64,000 nucleotides of DNA from CAXBCP01 sp963974055. Its GTDB lineage: Bacteria; Pseudomonadota; Alphaproteobacteria; MPNO01; UBA830. The position numbers and the translations under genes are program-made. Within the stretch, counting starts at the first letter, position 1. Each line of letters opens with the position of its first letter. Shown one piece after another: positions 62,180 to 64,000 of the stretch. The stretch spans positions 186,001 through 250,000 of the forward strand of contig CAXBCP010000003.1 of assembly GCA_963974055.1 (NCBI GenBank), written 5' to 3'. The notes under the pieces were generated by a model. The model ran no database searches. It was not told the origin of the DNA and saw only the letters and a program-made list of their open reading frames with translations.

Positions 62180-62800
62180 TCAAGACTTACGCGATAGCGT
62201 GATTTTCGATTCTGCGCCGGTTGCGAGCCGCCGGATGTTCTGCCAGTGCCGCATCCAGACCAGTAGCGCCATGGCGATTGCGAATTCTTTACGCTGCGGA
62301 TCGGCAAGCCACCACATGTAAACCGGTGCGGCGGCCATCGCCAGCAGGGCCGACAGCGACGAATAGCGAAACAGGACCGCCGCCAGCAGCCATGTCGCGC
62401 AGGCGAGCCCGCCGACCGCGGGGGCCAGGGCCAGCAATATCCCGAGCGCCGTGGCAACGCCCTTTCCGCCGCGGAACTTCAGCCAGACCGGGAACAGGTG
62501 ACCGATCATGGCGCCTGCGGCGGCGACGATCGCGATATCGGGACCGTAAAGCTGTGCGATCAGTACCGCTGCCCCGCCTTTGGCGCCGTCCAGGATCAGG
62601 GTCGCCGCGGCGATTTTTTTGTTGCCCGTCCGCAGCACGTTGGTGGCGCCGATATTTCCCGACCCGATGGCCCGGATGTCGCCCATGCCGGCGAGCTGCG
62701 TCAGGATCAGTCCGAAGGGCAGGGCGCCCAGCAGGTAGCCGCCGGCAAAACCTGCCAGAATATAAGGCCAGCTATACGCCCAGCTGATGGGATCGATCAT
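62180..62800 (-). CDS. plsY: Acyl-phosphate glycerol-3-phosphate acyltransferase
   Basis: A 206-residue membrane enzyme with about five helices that starts phospholipid synthesis from acyl-phosphate. The three conserved motifs are GSGNIGATNVLR, KFRGGKGVATALG and the segment around IGHLFPVW. GYLLGALPFGLILTQLAG is the standard N-terminal part. It starts 3 bases after the stop of the dihydroorotase-like gene, so the two are probably coupled. plsX is not in the window. Confidence 0.96.
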   Translation of the reverse strand: MIDPISWAYSWPYILAGFAGGYLLGALPFGLILTQLAGMGDIRAIGSGNIGATNVLRTGNKKIAAATLILDGAKGGAAVLIAQLYGPDIAIVAAAGAMIGHLFPVWLKFRGGKGVATALGILLALAPAVGGLACATWLLAAVLFRYSSLSALLAMAAAPVYMWWLADPQRKEFAIAMALLVWMRHWQNIRRLATGAESKITLSRKS

Positions 62801-62803
62801 CGG

Positions 62804-64000
62804 TCAGTCGATCAGGGAATGAACGTGCCGCCCGCCGACGATGGTGCACATGGCCATGCCCTGCACGGAAAACGTGTCGAAAGGCGTATTCTTCGATTTG
62901 CTTTTCAGACTTGCCGCATCGACCGTCCATGCGTGGTCCGGGTCGAAAATAACGAGGTCGGCAGGCAGACCGGCGGCAAGGCGGCCTTCTTTCATCCGCA
63001 ACAGCGCGCCCGGTGCCGAGGTCATCCGCTGAAGCAGGTCGAGCATCGGAATGTTCTCGTCGCGGTGAAGCGCCAGGGTAAGCGGCAACAGGGTTTCGAG
63101 CCCGACGATCCCCGGTTCGGCCTGGACGAAGGGCAGCCGCTTCGAATCCTGGTCCTGCGGTCGGTGATCCGACGCGATAACATCGATCGTGCCGTCGCGA
63201 ATGCCCTCTATCACCGCCTGCCGGTCGTCCTCGCCCCGCAGCGGCGGCGAGACTTTGGCGAACGTCCGGTAATCGGCCGTCGCGGAATCCGTCAGGGTAA
63301 AATACTGGGGCGCGGTATCGCAGGTTACCGCAAGGCCGCGGGCCTTCGCCGCCCGGATCGCTTCGATGGCGGCGCCGGTCGTGACATGGGCGGCGTGATA
63401 CCGCGCGCCCGTCAGTTCCACCAGGCGCAGGTCGCGCTCGATCATCATGACCTCGGCGACGGCGGGAATGCCCGACAGGCCGAGCCGGGTCGCCATTTCG
63501 CCTTCGTTCATCTGCCCGTTTCTTGCAAGGCGCGGCTCTTCCGGGTGCTGGACGATCAACAGGTCGAACGTGGCCGCATAGGACAGCGCCCGCCGCATTA
63601 CCAGCGTGTCTGCGATGGCCCGGTCGGCGTCGGTAAAGGCCAGGGCCCCGGCCTGGGACAGGATGCCGAATTCGGTCAGTTCGCCGCCGTCGCGGCCGCG
63701 TGTGATCGCGCCATAGGCGTATATCTTGACGATATTGGTTTCGCGTGCGCGTCGGGCGATGAATTCGAGCACGGCTTCGTTGTCGAGCGCAGGGTCTGTA
63801 TCCGGCAGGCAGATCATCGATGTGACGCCGCCCGCCGCCGCCGCCACGCTCGCGGTATCGAAGCCTTCCTTGTGCTCGCCGCCCGGTTCCGGCAGGTGCA
63901 CCCGCATGTCGATCAGGCCGGGGGCGAGGCAAAGCCCGCCGCAATCGACGATCCGAATGCCGTCCGGCGGTCCTTCGGGAAACAGGCCCGGCCCGGCATC
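62804..64000 (-). CDS. Dihydroorotase-like protein (PyrX type), C-terminal part, no zinc-binding HxH
   Basis: The last 398 residues of a class I dihydroorotase homologue, open at the window edge. The usual zinc motif DMHVHLREPG reads DMRVHLPEPG, so the first His is Arg. The later PHH motif reads PQY, and the final DHAPH reads DHRPQ, with the Asp kept. Three of the ligands and substrate contacts are lost. It matches the inactive PyrX/PyrC' proteins that hold aspartate carbamoyltransferase in complex. pyrB should lie just beyond the window, and another active dihydroorotase must exist elsewhere. Codon use is like its neighbours. Confidence 0.88.
   Translation of the reverse strand, partial: DAGPGLFPEGPPDGIRIVDCGGLCLAPGLIDMRVHLPEPGGEHKEGFDTASVAAAAGGVTSMICLPDTDPALDNEAVLEFIARRARETNIVKIYAYGAITRGRDGGELTEFGILSQAGALAFTDADRAIADTLVMRRALSYAATFDLLIVQHPEEPRLARNGQMNEGEMATRLGLSGIPAVAEVMMIERDLRLVELTGARYHAAHVTTGAAIEAIRAAKARGLAVTCDTAPQYFTLTDSATADYRTFAKVSPPLRGEDDRQAVIEGIRDGTIDVIASDHRPQDQDSKRLPFVQAEPGIVGLETLLPLTLALHRDENIPMLDLLQRMTSAPGALLRMKEGRLAAGLPADLVIFDPDHAWTVDAASLKSKSKNTPFDTFSVQGMAMCTIVGGRHVHSLID

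Overview
The window is a GC-rich stretch of about 64 kb from an alphaproteobacterial chromosome. The best guess is a non-phototrophic Rhodospirillales-like or related marine lineage. Support comes from the DivK-PleD pair, an EipB/DUF1849 envelope protein, an HdaA-type DnaA homologue, the rpsF-rpsR-DUF2232-rplI order, the lptFG-lptD-surA-pdxA-rsmA order, a 42-residue alphaproteobacterial aa3-oxidase subunit IV, and the rnr-topA-dprA-plsY-pyrC-like order. I see no tRNA, rRNA, CRISPR array, insertion sequence or prophage.

Positions 1-17200 are accessory and catabolic. A minus-strand operon holds two UbiD-type decarboxylase genes separated by a 58-residue zinc-ribbon protein and followed by a secreted SUMF1-fold protein. 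Its promoter overlaps a 19-bp direct repeat. After an OmpA-like lipoprotein come a beta-alanine:pyruvate-type aminotransferase, an MFS exporter, a Rieske ring-hydroxylating oxygenase with a BenD-like cis-diol dehydrogenase, a GFA-family protein, an FAD monooxygenase, an EamA permease, a kinase-like phosphotransferase, a crotonase-fold protein, a cupredoxin-like protein and a 2-hydroxyacid dehydrogenase. Together they suggest aromatic-acid and organic-acid use.

Positions 17200-40100 are mostly core genes: NAD kinase, a TonB/TolA-like N-terminus fused to Sel1 and ankyrin repeats, the S6-S18-L9 ribosomal operon, fatty acid synthesis (fabD-fabG-acpP-fabF) with mltG, yicC-gmk, the LPS export and outer-membrane assembly operon (lptF-lptG-lptD-surA-pdxA-rsmA, read on the minus strand), and pepA-holC-ndk on the plus strand.

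Positions 40100-64000 hold an orphan cytochrome oxidase subunit IV, purM-purN, a coupled DUF2066/CDP-alcohol phosphatidyltransferase/hdaA operon, an NDH-2-like flavoprotein with its own operator-like palindrome, rnd, aspS, a soluble diguanylate cyclase, eipB, a ROK kinase, divK-pleD, rpmG, a C-terminal-processing-type protease, rnr, topA, dprA, plsY, and a dihydroorotase-like gene that lacks its zinc ligands (PyrX type) and runs off the end of the window.

The most interesting items are the double-UbiD/zinc-ribbon operon with its repeat-bearing promoter, the SUMF1-fold protein without catalytic cysteines, the TonB-N/Sel1/ankyrin fusion, the cupredoxin without copper ligands, the inactive dihydroorotase homologue, and a pair of intergenic hairpins that differ by compensating base changes. 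None of these was checked against a database. Family names rest on motif recognition.
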